Shown: positions 7,804 to 16,552, numbered from the stretch's first letter. The stretch: 64,000 bases of DNA from Falsihalocynthiibacter halioticoli (GCF_025802015.1 NZ_JAOYFC010000001.1:806001-870000); one strand, 5' to 3'. The notes: generated by a model from the letters alone, not told the origin. Made by a program: numbers and translations.

Positions 7804-8217
7804 ATGACGAAACTTACACTTGGATCGCACCCATTCCTATTGGGGTTCGATCAGCTTGAACGCCTCGTGGAACGGACCGCAAAGTCTGGTAACGATGGCT
7901 ATCCTCCTTTTAACATTGAACAAACGAGCGATAACAGCTACCGCATTACGCTTGCTGTTGCTGGGTTTGCGGATGACGATCTATCGATCACGGTCGAGGA
8001 CAAACAGCTTGTTGTGCGTGGCCGTCAGAGCGAAGACAGCGAGGGGCGTATCTTCTTGCATCGCGGAATTGCCGCACGTCAGTTCCAAAAAAGCTTTGTG
8101 CTTGCAGAAGGGGTTGAAGTTGGCGGCGCCAAGACCGAAAACGGCCTCCTGCACATTGATCTGACTCGGTCCGTGCCGGATTCGATCGTTCAGACGATCA
8201 AAATTAACAAAGGTTAA
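7804..8217 (+). CDS. Small heat-shock protein (Hsp20/IbpA family)
   Basis: The 137-residue protein has an alpha-crystallin domain from about residue 35 to 130. It includes YPPFNIEQTSDNSYRITLAVAGF (broken here by the family's variable positions), an ENGLLHIDL strand and a terminal IKI-type motif. It would hold unfolding proteins in the cytoplasm for refolding by other chaperones. The ATG at 7804 follows AAGGA; the longer frame from 7723 would begin upstream of the inferred transcript start. DUF1150 follows after 21 bases, a standard pairing. Regulation appears double: an RpoH promoter and a ROSE-like hairpin. Confidence 0.93.
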   Translation: MTKLTLGSHPFLLGFDQLERLVERTAKSGNDGYPPFNIEQTSDNSYRITLAVAGFADDDLSITVEDKQLVVRGRQSEDSEGRIFLHRGIAARQFQKSFVLAEGVEVGGAKTENGLLHIDLTRSVPDSIVQTIKINKG

Positions 8218-8238
8218 GAGTAGGAAAAGGGCTTGAAA

Positions 8239-8463
8239 ATGCACACTAAATTCCAATTGCCCGACGCTGACAGCCGGATCGTATATGTCCGCGCTGTTGA
8301 TGTGGCCGACCTTCCTCAGGATATCCGTGACGAGATTCCCGATGTGGATCAGGTCTATTCGGTTCATAAAGCAGATGGCGAGCAGCTTGCATTGGTAAAC
8401 GACCGTCGTACGGCGTTTTTCCTCGCACGCGAGCATGACTATACGCCAATGACGGTACACTAA
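8239..8463 (+). CDS. DUF1150 family protein
   Basis: This 74-residue soluble protein matches the DUF1150 family of alphaproteobacteria, which is repeatedly found behind a small heat-shock gene. Typical is the segment IVYVRAVDVADLP, followed by acidic stretches and a C-terminal FFLAREHDYTP. The function is unknown; co-transcription with hsp20 suggests a role in heat-stress proteostasis. The ATG at 8239 follows AGGAAAAGG. A TTG two codons earlier is less likely. Confidence 0.88.
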   Translation: MHTKFQLPDADSRIVYVRAVDVADLPQDIRDEIPDVDQVYSVHKADGEQLALVNDRRTAFFLAREHDYTPMTVH

Positions 8464-8490
8464 CCGTCGCAAACATAATCGGAAAACAAG

Positions 8491-8520
8491 AAGGGCGCAG
8501 CCGAAGCTACGCCCTTTTTT
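8491..8520 (+). terminator. Intrinsic terminator after hsp20-DUF1150
   Basis: AAGGGCG-c-AGC pairs with GCT-a-CGCCCTT around a CGAA tetraloop, followed by a T run. It lies 28 bases beyond the DUF1150 stop and is close enough to sat-cysC to act for convergent transcription too. Confidence 0.85.
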
Positions 8521-8539
8521 GATGCTTTGTTACGCTTGG

Positions 8540-10246
8540 TTAGGCTTTGATCAAGCCGAGGCTTTCCAGCTTGAGAATGACCTGATGCGCGCAGTTGTCG
8601 ACATCCACATTCTCTGTTTCTACTGAAAGTTCTGGGTTCTCAGGAACGTCATATGGGTCTGAAATACCTGTGAACTCTTTGATCTTGCCTTCGCGCGCAA
8701 GCTTGTAGAGACCTTTACGGTCGCGGCGTTCGCACTCTTCGATACTGGTTGCCACGTGCACTTCAACGAAGGCTCCGAATTGCTCGATATCTTCGCGAAC
8801 AGCGCGGCGGGTTGTGGCGTAAGGTGCTATTGGCGCACAGATTGCGATACCACCGTTTTTCGTAATCTCGCTTGCAACATAACCGATGCGACGAATGTTC
8901 AGATCGCGGTGTTCTTTGCTGAAGCCAAGCTCGCTGGAGAGGTTTTTCCGCACGATATCGCCGTCAAGCAGCGTTACGGGGCGGCCGCCCATTTCCATCA
9001 GCTTGACCATAAGCGCGTTAGCGATGGTCGATTTACCGGAACCGGAGAAGCCGGTGAAGAATACGGTAAAGCCTTGTTTTGCCCGTGGTGGACGGGTGCG
9101 GCGTAGTTCTTTCACAACGGATGGGAAGCTGAACCACTCTGGAATTTCCAGACCTTCGGCCAAACGACGGCGCAGTTCTGTGCCCGAGATATTAAGGACA
9201 GTTACGCCCTCTTCGATCTCGTCGGCGGGCTCGTATTGCGCGCGTTCCTGCACATAAACCATGTGTTTGAAGTCGACCATTTCGATGCCCATTTCTTCCT
9301 GATGCTCGCGGAAGAGGTCTTGTGCATCATATGGGCCGTAGAAATCTTCGCCGGCGGAGTTTTTGCCGGGACCAGCGTGGTCGCGGCCAACGATGAAGTG
9401 GGTTACGCCGTGGTTTTTACGGATCAGGCCGTGCCAAACAGCTTCGCGCGGGCCAGCCATACGCATAGCGAGGTTTAGCAAGCTCATGCTTGTTGTCGAT
9501 GCTGGGTACTGGTCGAGTACGGCTTCGTAGCAACGCACGCGGGTGAAGTGATCAATGTCGCCCGGTTTGGTCAGACCCACAACAGGGTGAATCAACAGGT
9601 TGGCCTGTGCTTCCTTCGCGGCGCGGAACGTGAGTTCTTGGTGTGCACGGTGCAGCGGGTTGCGGGTTTGGAAGGCAACGATCTTGCGCCAGCCCATTTT
9701 GCGGAAATACGCGCGGAGCTCGTTTGGCGTGTCGCGGCGTGCGCGGAAATCATAGTGAACAGGCTGTTGGATGCCGGTGACCGGGCCGCCGAGGTAAACT
9801 TTTCCAGCTTGGTTGTGCAGGTAATTCACGGCAGGGTGGGCGGAATCATCGGCGCCGAATACTTTCTCGGCTTCGCGCGCTTTGTTCGGCACCCAGTTGT
9901 CAGTGACTGTCATTGTGGCGAGGATCACGCCTTCTTGGTCACGCAGGGCGATGTCTTGTCCGGCCTCAAGGCCAGCAGCAAACTCTTCGCTCACGTCAAG
10001 TGTGATGGGCATGGGCCAAAGGCTTCCATCGGTCAAACGCATTGTCTCTACAACAGAGTTGTAGTCCTCTTCGGTGAGGAACCCTTTTAGCGGGTTGAAG
10101 CCGCCATTCATCAGAAGCTCCAGATCGCAAATCTGACGCGGTGTCAGATCCCACGACACGAGGTCGGCTGCTTCGAGTTTCAGTTTTTGGGCGCTGTCAT
10201 AGGAGACATAAAGCTCTGGAATGGGCGCAAGAGGCGTTTGAGACAT
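8540..10246 (-). CDS. cysC: Bifunctional sulfate adenylyltransferase / adenylylsulfate kinase (Sat-CysC fusion)
   Basis: This 568-residue fusion activates sulfate in two steps: ATP sulfurylase makes APS, and APS kinase makes PAPS. The sulfurylase half (about 1-385) has the QTRNPLHRAH active-site motif (193-202) and GRDHAGPG (287-294). The kinase half has an intact P-loop GFSGSGKST (399-407) and DGDIVRKNLS downstream. The ATG at 10246 (MSQTPLAP) fits the family; the frame extends 21 residues upstream without support. A small terminator-like hairpin sits just before the start. Confidence 0.95.
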   Translation of the reverse strand: MSQTPLAPIPELYVSYDSAQKLKLEAADLVSWDLTPRQICDLELLMNGGFNPLKGFLTEEDYNSVVETMRLTDGSLWPMPITLDVSEEFAAGLEAGQDIALRDQEGVILATMTVTDNWVPNKAREAEKVFGADDSAHPAVNYLHNQAGKVYLGGPVTGIQQPVHYDFRARRDTPNELRAYFRKMGWRKIVAFQTRNPLHRAHQELTFRAAKEAQANLLIHPVVGLTKPGDIDHFTRVRCYEAVLDQYPASTTSMSLLNLAMRMAGPREAVWHGLIRKNHGVTHFIVGRDHAGPGKNSAGEDFYGPYDAQDLFREHQEEMGIEMVDFKHMVYVQERAQYEPADEIEEGVTVLNISGTELRRRLAEGLEIPEWFSFPSVVKELRRTRPPRAKQGFTVFFTGFSGSGKSTIANALMVKLMEMGGRPVTLLDGDIVRKNLSSELGFSKEHRDLNIRRIGYVASEITKNGGIAICAPIAPYATTRRAVREDIEQFGAFVEVHVATSIEECERRDRKGLYKLAREGKIKEFTGISDPYDVPENPELSVETENVDVDNCAHQVILKLESLGLIKA

Positions 10247-10260
10247 GGCGGTTATGGTCC

Positions 10261-10288
10261 AAATTAAGAAAGCCCCGATAATTGGGGC
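10261..10288 (-). promoter_or_regulatory. Terminator-like hairpin in the sat-cysC leader
   Basis: On the minus strand GCCCC-AATTATC-GGGGC is followed by TTTCTTAATTT. It ends 15 bases before the sat-cysC start and 220 bases after trxB. It could stop trxB read-through, or act as an attenuator if the sat promoter lies upstream. The 5-bp stem is short. Confidence 0.45.
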
Positions 10289-10507
10289 GCATAAGGTTTG
10301 ACGCGGCATAGCCCGTAAAAAGGACGATATTCAAGTTGTCCGTGGGCTTTTTAGAAATTTTAGGCGGAAATCGTTCGAATTGCAGGGATTATGGGAAGAA
10401 TTTCCGAAAGTTGCAATTGTTCTGAAACCCGCTGAAGAAATAATTGGGTCTTTATGTGCTTGCGGCAGCGCTTGGCCCCCACAAGCGGGTTCATATGGCG
10501 TTAAAAT

Positions 10508-11446
10508 TTACGCTTCGGCGAGGAATCGTTCGGCCTCCAATGCGGCCATACACCCCATTCCCGCCGAGGTCACAGCTTGACGGTATTTATGATCCGTCAG
10601 GTCGCCCGCGGCAAAGATGCCTGGGATAGAAGTTTCTGTGCTGTCCGGCTTTGTCACAACATAGCCGCCCATGTGGGTTTCCAACACGTCCTTCACCAAT
10701 TCGTTGCTAGGTGCGTGGCCGATGGCAACGAACACACCCTTACACGGAATTTCGGTGATCTCGCCTGTCTTGGTGTTCTTGGTGCGCACACCAGTTACGC
10801 CCAGTGGATTTTCATCCCCAACCACTTCAACAAGTTCATTGAACCAAAGTGGCTCGATCTTCTCGTTCTTCTCGAGTCGGTCGATCAGGATTTTCTCGGC
10901 GCGGAGTTCGTCGCGGCGGTGAACAAGTGTTACCTTGCTGGCAAAATTGGTGAGGAAGAGGGCCTCTTCAACGGCGGTGTTGCCGCCCCCGATCACAACG
11001 ATCTCTTCGCCGCGATAGAAGAACCCATCACAGGTTGCACAGGCAGATACGCCGAAGCCTTTGAACTTTTCTTCGCTCTCAAGGCCAAGCCATTTTGCCC
11101 GTGCACCGGTTGCAAGAATAACGGCGTCAGCGGTGTAAACTGTGCCGGAGTCGCCAACGGCGGTGAAGGGGCGTTTGCTTGTGTCGAGGCTTAGAATGAT
11201 GTCGCCGATGATTTCTGTTCCCATCGCGCGCGCGTGGGCTTCCATGTTCACCATCAGGTCGGGACCTTGAATTTCTGTGTGCCCCGGCCAGTTCTCGACC
11301 TCTGTCGTCGTGGTGAGCTGGCCACCTGGCTCAATGCCCTGCACAAGGATCGGCGAAAGCATGGCGCGGCTCGCATAAACCCCCGCTGTATAGCCTGCAG
11401 GGCCAGAACCAATAATCAAAACTTTTGTGTGACGTGTATCGGCCAT
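10508..11446 (-). CDS. trxB: Thioredoxin reductase (NADPH)
   Basis: The 312-residue flavoprotein is a standard low-molecular-weight TrxB that passes electrons from NADPH through FAD and a disulfide to thioredoxin. The FAD-binding GSGPAGYTA (13-21), redox-active CATC (136-139), NADPH-binding GGGNTA (153-158) and the late GIFAAGDLTDHKYRQ segment are all present. It diverges from an Lrp-family regulator with about 260 bases between them, a common arrangement in this clade. It may contribute to regulation, but no operator was recognised. Confidence 0.97.
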   Translation of the reverse strand: MADTRHTKVLIIGSGPAGYTAGVYASRAMLSPILVQGIEPGGQLTTTTEVENWPGHTEIQGPDLMVNMEAHARAMGTEIIGDIILSLDTSKRPFTAVGDSGTVYTADAVILATGARAKWLGLESEEKFKGFGVSACATCDGFFYRGEEIVVIGGGNTAVEEALFLTNFASKVTLVHRRDELRAEKILIDRLEKNEKIEPLWFNELVEVVGDENPLGVTGVRTKNTKTGEITEIPCKGVFVAIGHAPSNELVKDVLETHMGGYVVTKPDSTETSIPGIFAAGDLTDHKYRQAVTSAGMGCMAALEAERFLAEA

Positions 11447-11708
11447 CGGGGCCCCCGTTCTCTCGAATCAAAATCTGTTACATGCGCGAATTTCGGCGCG
11501 GCCTTTTCAACGCGTCGCATACATATAGAGATGCGAAACCCTTCCGAAAACCCTTGAGTTTGCGAATGTCATGAGCGTTGTTTTTGTGTTGGTTTCGGTT
11601 CGATTGTTGCTGAGGTGTGAAATTTTATTGCGCGTAGCTGGCGGGTCGCGTACGATTGCGCAAGTTCACTGGCCTTGCGCCGTATTGCCCATATCTTCAG
11701 GAGTTGCC

Positions 11709-12209
11709 ATGCCCGTTGCCAAGCTCGACCCGATTGATCGCAAAATTCTTGCCGAGCTTCAGGCCGATGGTCGTATGACCAACGTGGAGCTTGCAAAACG
11801 CGTTGGTATTTCGGCGCCGCCGTGTTTGCGCCGCGTGCGTACGCTTGAGGATGAAGGCTATATTCGCGGCTATCACGCTGACGTTCATTCTCGTGCTTTG
11901 GGCTTTGAGGTGCTGGTCTTTGCGATGGTCGGGTTACAGTCTCAGGCCGAGTCTGATTTGGCCGCCTTTGAGGCGCTCTGTCAGGAGTGGCCGCTGGTGC
12001 GGGAGTGCCATATGCTGAACGGTGAGGTGGATTTTATCCTTAAATGCGCGGCGCCGGACCTCTCCACATTCCAGAGCTTTCTGACGGGCGAACTGCTCAA
12101 GGCACATAACGTAGCCAGCGTTAAAACATCCTTGGTTATTCGCGGTGCCAAAGATGAGCCGGGTGTTCCCTTTGAAGTCCTCGAAGAGCGTTTGGCGCGC
12201 GAGGCATAA
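11709..12209 (+). CDS. Lrp/AsnC family transcriptional regulator
   Basis: This 166-residue protein has the Lrp architecture. An N-terminal winged helix-turn-helix (about 5-55) carries LAKRVGISAPPCLRRVRTLE, and a C-terminal RAM/ligand-binding domain (about 70-150) follows. Such regulators usually sense amino acids and control transport or metabolism. The ATG at 11709 follows AGGAG at 11699-11703; an open frame extends to 11571 but adds a non-family segment. Its effector is unknown. It is divergent from trxB and convergent with the Hint-domain gene. Confidence 0.93.
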   Translation: MPVAKLDPIDRKILAELQADGRMTNVELAKRVGISAPPCLRRVRTLEDEGYIRGYHADVHSRALGFEVLVFAMVGLQSQAESDLAAFEALCQEWPLVRECHMLNGEVDFILKCAAPDLSTFQSFLTGELLKAHNVASVKTSLVIRGAKDEPGVPFEVLEERLAREA

Positions 12210-12236
12210 CGCCCCGCTTTGCGCAAACCCTATGCG

Positions 12237-13034
12237 TCAAGCTGCGGAATAGGCCGAGACACCCGCCTGCATTTCCTCGAAAGACAGTCGCGGTAAGCAT
12301 TGCGGGCCGAAATCACTCATCTTTTCCACATGCGGGAACATCTCGAGAAAGAGTTCTTCCATTTCGTGGGTCAGGCTCATCGCGGCGTCATCGCCCGGAT
12401 GATAGCTCTCAAGCTCAAGTCCGTTGATGCGGATGATGTGATGCTCGGCAAAGCCAATGTGATAAGTTTTGACGGGTGAAACAGGGGTGATGCCAATTAC
12501 GGTCTCGCTGTTCTCCATCGCACGGATCGGAGCGAGCACCTTACCCTTTGCGCGGTTATGCATTGGCATGCGCGCAGCAGGGCCGACCATCAGATCAGGC
12601 ATCGGACGACCAAGACCAAAGCTATCGGGCGCGATCCGAGTCAGTTTCCCCATCTCTTCGGCCTGATTGCCCGACATAACGAGGCGCTGTGGTACAATCA
12701 TTGTGCTGCCAATCCACAAAACTTCCTGAAAACCGTCGTCCACAGTTTGAACTTTGCATCCCGGTAGAAGGTCTTCAACGGAGGTCGGGCCGACATCTGT
12801 GTGAAGAATCCCGCCATGTGCAACAGCAGAGAAAGCCTCCTCAAACAAAGGCAAGGAGGGGGCGACTTTGGTGAAGTTGTCGATAAGCCCGTTCGGATCA
12901 AGGCAAGCGATCTCGAAGCGGCGCATCGGTGCGGAAGAACGAGGGTCCAGCCTATCAGGGCGTGGTCTTAATGCGGATTGTGTGGGTGTTCTAAGTCTCG
13001 CCGCGCTGGCAGACGCGGCATGATGGGGTCTCAT
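12237..13034 (-). CDS. Stand-alone Hint-domain protein
   Basis: The 265-residue protein contains a Hint (hedgehog/intein, Hint_2-type) domain starting near residue 75. ACLDPNGLIDNF is upstream, and the cluster GILHTDVGPTSVEDLLPGCKV, split at variable residues, follows. An N-terminal Ala/Arg-rich tail precedes it. Family members carry a Hint fold without an obvious second extein; whether they self-cleave is unknown. The usual catalytic Cys at the Hint start is not apparent (Gly-Gly-Ile-Leu instead). The ATG at 13034 follows GAGAGGACG; an upstream frame start at 13094 lacks that site. Confidence 0.8.
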   Translation of the reverse strand: MRPHHAASASAARLRTPTQSALRPRPDRLDPRSSAPMRRFEIACLDPNGLIDNFTKVAPSLPLFEEAFSAVAHGGILHTDVGPTSVEDLLPGCKVQTVDDGFQEVLWIGSTMIVPQRLVMSGNQAEEMGKLTRIAPDSFGLGRPMPDLMVGPAARMPMHNRAKGKVLAPIRAMENSETVIGITPVSPVKTYHIGFAEHHIIRINGLELESYHPGDDAAMSLTHEMEELFLEMFPHVEKMSDFGPQCLPRLSFEEMQAGVSAYSAA

Positions 13035-13320
13035 AGTAACGTCCTCTCGAACATTAAATGTTGGCCCCCACCGAGGATTAGAAACACCTATCAATGTGTC
13101 AATTTTGAGGAGTAGCAGGAGAGTTCCTGTATTGTAAGTTATTCAACCAATAATGATGTTGTTGCGCGGATATTGTTTCCGGTCGAGCTTCAATATTTAC
13201 GGAATATGGCGTGCGCGCGGCGGGCTTGATGTCCGAATTTCCCAAGAATCAAAGGCTGGTCAGGCGTCAGAAGCCTGTTTCCAAAGTCGAGCCAATCAGG
13301 GATTCGACTGCAATATTGTT

Positions 13321-14076
13321 TCAGAGTCGAATGCAGGAAATCAGACGCCCGTAATCGGCCTCTTTTTTATGGGTCGCGCGGCGGTAGGAATAAAACCGAT
13401 CCGCATCCGCATATGTGCAATGGCCGGTGTATTCTGCCTCGCCAATCCCTGCTTTTCGCAGGCAATAGAGGCCAAATCCAGGGAGGTTGAAATGCATCCG
13501 ATCATCTTGGCCTTGGGCGAAAAAGCGGCTGTATTCAACGTCATGAGACATGAACTCGTCAGAGAATTCCGGCCCGACTTCATAGGCTGCCTGACTGATG
13601 CAAGGGCCGATAACCGCAACCGTGTTGTCGCGGTCCGCACCGAGGGTCTCCATCGCATCAAGTGTTGCGTCTAAAACGCCGTTGAGCGCGCCCTTCCAAC
13701 CTGCGTGCGCCGCAGCAACGACGCCAGCGTCGTAATCGGCGAAAAGCACGGGTTGGCAATCTGCTGTGAGAATCGCGAGCGCAATATCCGGTGATTTGGT
13801 AACGATCGCGTCCGCCTTTGCCGGTGCGGGGCTGGCATCCTCGGCTATGTGAACATCGGCGGAATGCACTTGATGTACACCGCAGAGATGGCTTGTCGGA
13901 ACCTGCATAGCCTCCGCGACGCGCGCGCGGTTGATCGCAACGATATCAGCCTGATCGGACGATCCAGTGCCACAATTCAACCCTGCGAAAACGCCAGAAG
14001 ACGCGCCGCCTTTACGAGTGAAGAACCCGTGGCGCAGAGGGGCGAGGCTGTCACTTGTGAGGATTTCGAGCGTCAT
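13321..14076 (-). CDS. pgeF: Peptidoglycan editing factor / polyphenol-oxidase-like protein PgeF
   Basis: The 251-residue protein belongs to the YfiH/PgeF (DUF152) family. In E. coli, PgeF removes wrong amino acids from peptidoglycan precursors; other members oxidise purine nucleosides or phenols. The metal-site signatures HQVHSADV (about 68-75), LTADCQPVLFAD and AAAHAGWKG are intact. Its start overlaps the upstream methyltransferase stop in an ATGA, so the two are coupled, and lgt lies one gene further. This is an envelope-related operon. A hairpin overlaps its stop codon. Confidence 0.92.
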   Translation of the reverse strand: MTLEILTSDSLAPLRHGFFTRKGGASSGVFAGLNCGTGSSDQADIVAINRARVAEAMQVPTSHLCGVHQVHSADVHIAEDASPAPAKADAIVTKSPDIALAILTADCQPVLFADYDAGVVAAAHAGWKGALNGVLDATLDAMETLGADRDNTVAVIGPCISQAAYEVGPEFSDEFMSHDVEYSRFFAQGQDDRMHFNLPGFGLYCLRKAGIGEAEYTGHCTYADADRFYSYRRATHKKEADYGRLISCIRL

Positions 14077-15161
14077 GTTTGCAATCCGGGCGGCGGGCTG
14101 AATCGGCCGTCATAGAGGGCGAGTATCTTGAAGAGGTTCCCCATTTCATCGGGGTGGGTCAAGCGCCGATGTGCGGCGATGTGGTTTTCAAGCGCTTCGC
14201 CGGAAAGAGCCTGAGCCAATTGCTGCGCGCGGTGCGTAATCCCGAGGCGTTCAAGAAACACGCCCTGTGGAATCATTGCCGTGGCAGCGCAGGATGCGGC
14301 CCCTTGCACGGCATTTGCCAGAGCAGCGAAATCGACATGCGCGGTAAGATCGGCTTGGCCGGGTGTTGTAAGGGGCGATGTTTTCTTGTGGGATTTCACG
14401 GCTTGGAACGTATCGCCGTAGCTTGCCCAATCGCCATAATCGATAATGAGTGCAGCGCCGCCGTGATCAGAGATATGGGTGCCAATTTCGCTGGCGATGG
14501 CCTCGGCAGCGGCGCAAATCTCAACGAGTTGCCCTTGCTCGGTCTCGGCGAGCCGCCCTGAGAGAGCCGGGACTTCGGCTGGGTCACCAGCGCCAAATGC
14601 AAGCTTACCATCGACCAAGCCAACACGCCGCTCGCGCCATGCATCACCTTCATCGCGCAGGAATTGGCGAATGGGGAGGGCATCGAAAAATTCGTTTGCC
14701 ACAAGGAAAAGCGGCAGATCGGGCAGGGTAGAAAGCTGGTAGTGCCAGTCAATCTTGTGGCCGCTCAAAGCCTCGGCTTGCGCGGAACGGAGCGTATCTG
14801 ACGCCTCGATAAGATGAATGCGCGCTGCGGCGTGAAAACCTGGCACAGAGGCCGTGGCGCGCAGAATGTCGGCCATGAGTGTTCCACGACCGGGGCCAAG
14901 TTCGGCGAGGGCAAAGGGGGCGGGTGCACCATGATCAAGCCACGTCTGGGCAAGGCACAGGCCGATCAACTCGCCGAACATCTGCGAAATTTCCGGCGCT
15001 GTTGTGAAGTCTCCTGACGCGCCAAGCGGATCGCGTGTTGTGTAATATCCAAGCGTCGGATGAAGCAGGCACTCGCTCATGTAATCCGCGATTGTGAGCG
15101 GCCCGTTGGCGAGGATCCGCGCCTTTAAGTGCTCGGTCAGGTCTTTGGGCGTGTCGGTCAT
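14073..15161 (-). CDS. SAM-dependent methyltransferase, MidA/NDUFAF7-like (COG1565)
   Basis: The 362-residue protein matches the COG1565 family, which includes the mitochondrial complex I assembly methyltransferase NDUFAF7. The N-terminus has ADYMSECLLHPTLGYYTTRD, the SAM-binding motif is ELGPGRGTLMADIL (about residues 85-98), and IIDYGD follows later. Arginine methylation of a NADH dehydrogenase subunit is the role known for the mitochondrial member; for this protein it is inference. The ATG at 15161 overlaps the lgt stop by 4 bases. It is the middle gene of lgt-methyltransferase-pgeF. Confidence 0.9.
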   Translation of the reverse strand: MTDTPKDLTEHLKARILANGPLTIADYMSECLLHPTLGYYTTRDPLGASGDFTTAPEISQMFGELIGLCLAQTWLDHGAPAPFALAELGPGRGTLMADILRATASVPGFHAAARIHLIEASDTLRSAQAEALSGHKIDWHYQLSTLPDLPLFLVANEFFDALPIRQFLRDEGDAWRERRVGLVDGKLAFGAGDPAEVPALSGRLAETEQGQLVEICAAAEAIASEIGTHISDHGGAALIIDYGDWASYGDTFQAVKSHKKTSPLTTPGQADLTAHVDFAALANAVQGAASCAATAMIPQGVFLERLGITHRAQQLAQALSGEALENHIAAHRRLTHPDEMGNLFKILALYDGRFSPPPGLQT

Positions 15162-16075
15162 GCGCGCTCTTTCGAGGGAGCTTTGCGCATTGCATAAACG
15201 ATGAGCGCCACACCAACGAGGATCATCGGCACCGAAAGTTCTTGCCCGCGTGTGAGGCCCCACTCTCCGAGTTGAAGCGCATATCCGTTGGGGTTTGTCG
15301 CCGTTACAAATTGGCTGTCTGGCTGGCGGACAAATTCAACAACGAACCGCGCTGCGCCATATCCGATCAGGAAAACTCCAAACGTTAGGCCGGGCATCTT
15401 CAGGCTTTTCCGGCGGAAGACCAGCCAGAGCAGAAGCGCCCCCAATACCAAACCTTCAAGCGCGGCTTCATATAGTTGGCTTGGATGGCGGGCGCAGAAC
15501 CCACCAGCAATTTCACCAATGGTCCCCGGGCAATAATTCGCTTCCGACCCAGGAAAGATCACGCCCCAAGGAACGTCAGTTGGCCGACCCCAAAGCTCTG
15601 CATTGATGAAATTTGCAAGCCGTCCAAGCAGAAAGCCGATGGGTGCGGACATTGTCAGGACATCCGCGAGGTTGAGGCGGGGTGTGTTGTTGCGAATGGC
15701 GAATACCCAAGACACAACCACAACCCCAAGGAAGCCGCCGTGAAACGACATGCCGCCTTGCCAGAACATCAGAATTTCTTGTGGATTCGCGATGTAGTAT
15801 GCGGGCTGATAGAACAGGACATACCCAAGCCTCCCGCCCAGAACGACACCGATGATGATCCACGTTAGCAGGTCTTCGGCCTTGGCTGGCTCCATGATCG
15901 GGGTGTCATTCGGCCAAAGCGCAGGCCTCTTGAGTGCGGCCACGACCAACCGCCAAGCGATCAGGATGCCGACGATATAAGCCAATGCATACCAGCGCAG
16001 CGCGAGCGTGAACCCTCCGATTGAAAACGAAAAGAGTTCGGGCGAAATATCGGGGAATGGTAAAGCAGCCAGCAT
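15158..16075 (-). CDS. lgt: Prolipoprotein diacylglyceryl transferase Lgt
   Basis: This 305-residue membrane protein has about seven transmembrane helices. It transfers diacylglycerol from phosphatidylglycerol to the lipobox cysteine of prolipoproteins. The YALAYIVGILIAWR helix, MSFHGGFLGVVV and the Lgt signature around GRLANFINAELWGRPT are clear. I chose the ATG at 16075 (MLAALPFPDI), which matches family N-termini; an ATG at 16138 would add 21 polar residues without a ribosome-binding site. It starts the three-gene operon and serves the several lipoproteins encoded in this window. Confidence 0.95.
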   Translation of the reverse strand: MLAALPFPDISPELFSFSIGGFTLALRWYALAYIVGILIAWRLVVAALKRPALWPNDTPIMEPAKAEDLLTWIIIGVVLGGRLGYVLFYQPAYYIANPQEILMFWQGGMSFHGGFLGVVVVSWVFAIRNNTPRLNLADVLTMSAPIGFLLGRLANFINAELWGRPTDVPWGVIFPGSEANYCPGTIGEIAGGFCARHPSQLYEAALEGLVLGALLLWLVFRRKSLKMPGLTFGVFLIGYGAARFVVEFVRQPDSQFVTATNPNGYALQLGEWGLTRGQELSVPMILVGVALIVYAMRKAPSKERA

Positions 16076-16188
16076 GCGCCTATCTGCCTCGCTCAAATCG
16101 GGGAAGTCAAGCTTGCGATTTTGCGGAGTTGCCCCCATATAGTTTGCAACAGACAAATTTATTCGCAGCAGCCCGCTAAGGAGCACCC

Positions 16189-16497
16189 ATGCAGACGCGC
16201 AACAAGATTTTTGACGATATCTCGCAACTGATGACCAATGCCGTCGGCGTGGCACAAGGTGCGCGGGACGAAGCGGAAACTGCGATGAAGGGCTTTTTTG
16301 ACCGTTGGATGGCAGACCGCGATTTCGTGTCGCGCGAGGAGTTTGATGCGGTGCGCGCCATGGCGCAAAAAGCCCGCGAAGAGAACGAAGCCCTGAAGGC
16401 ACGTCTTGATGCGCTGGAGACTGTTCCAGCGAAAAAGCCTGCGGCTAAGAAAACAACGCGCAAGGCGGCTCCCAAAAAGGATTCGGACAAAGCGTAA
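16189..16497 (+). CDS. ubiK: Ubiquinone biosynthesis accessory factor UbiK-like (BMFP family)
   Basis: The 102-residue protein has a helical N-terminal region (about 1-75) matching the BMFP/UbiK family and a Lys/Ala-rich tail with AAKKTTRKAAPKK. UbiK trimers help the ubiquinone biosynthesis complex work in aerobic conditions; E. coli UbiK shares the FVSREEFDAVRAMA-type coiled coil seen here. The assignment to ubiquinone synthesis is by family. It diverges from lgt and is followed by its own terminator. Confidence 0.85.
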   Translation: MQTRNKIFDDISQLMTNAVGVAQGARDEAETAMKGFFDRWMADRDFVSREEFDAVRAMAQKAREENEALKARLDALETVPAKKPAAKKTTRKAAPKKDSDKA

Positions 16498-16526
16498 CCG
16501 AATATCACCGCTATTTTGACTGTTTG

Positions 16527-16552
16527 AGGCGTCCTTTTCGGGCGCCTTTTGC
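16527..16552 (+). terminator. Intrinsic terminator after ubiK
   Basis: AGGCGTCC pairs with GGGCGCCT (one G-U pair) around TTTTC and is followed by TTTGCG. It lies 30 bases after the stop. Confidence 0.75.

Noticed and set aside
13153..13674. 173-residue plus-strand frame over the 13 kb gap and pgeF
   Set aside because: Most of it is antisense to pgeF and it has no ribosome-binding site or domain.
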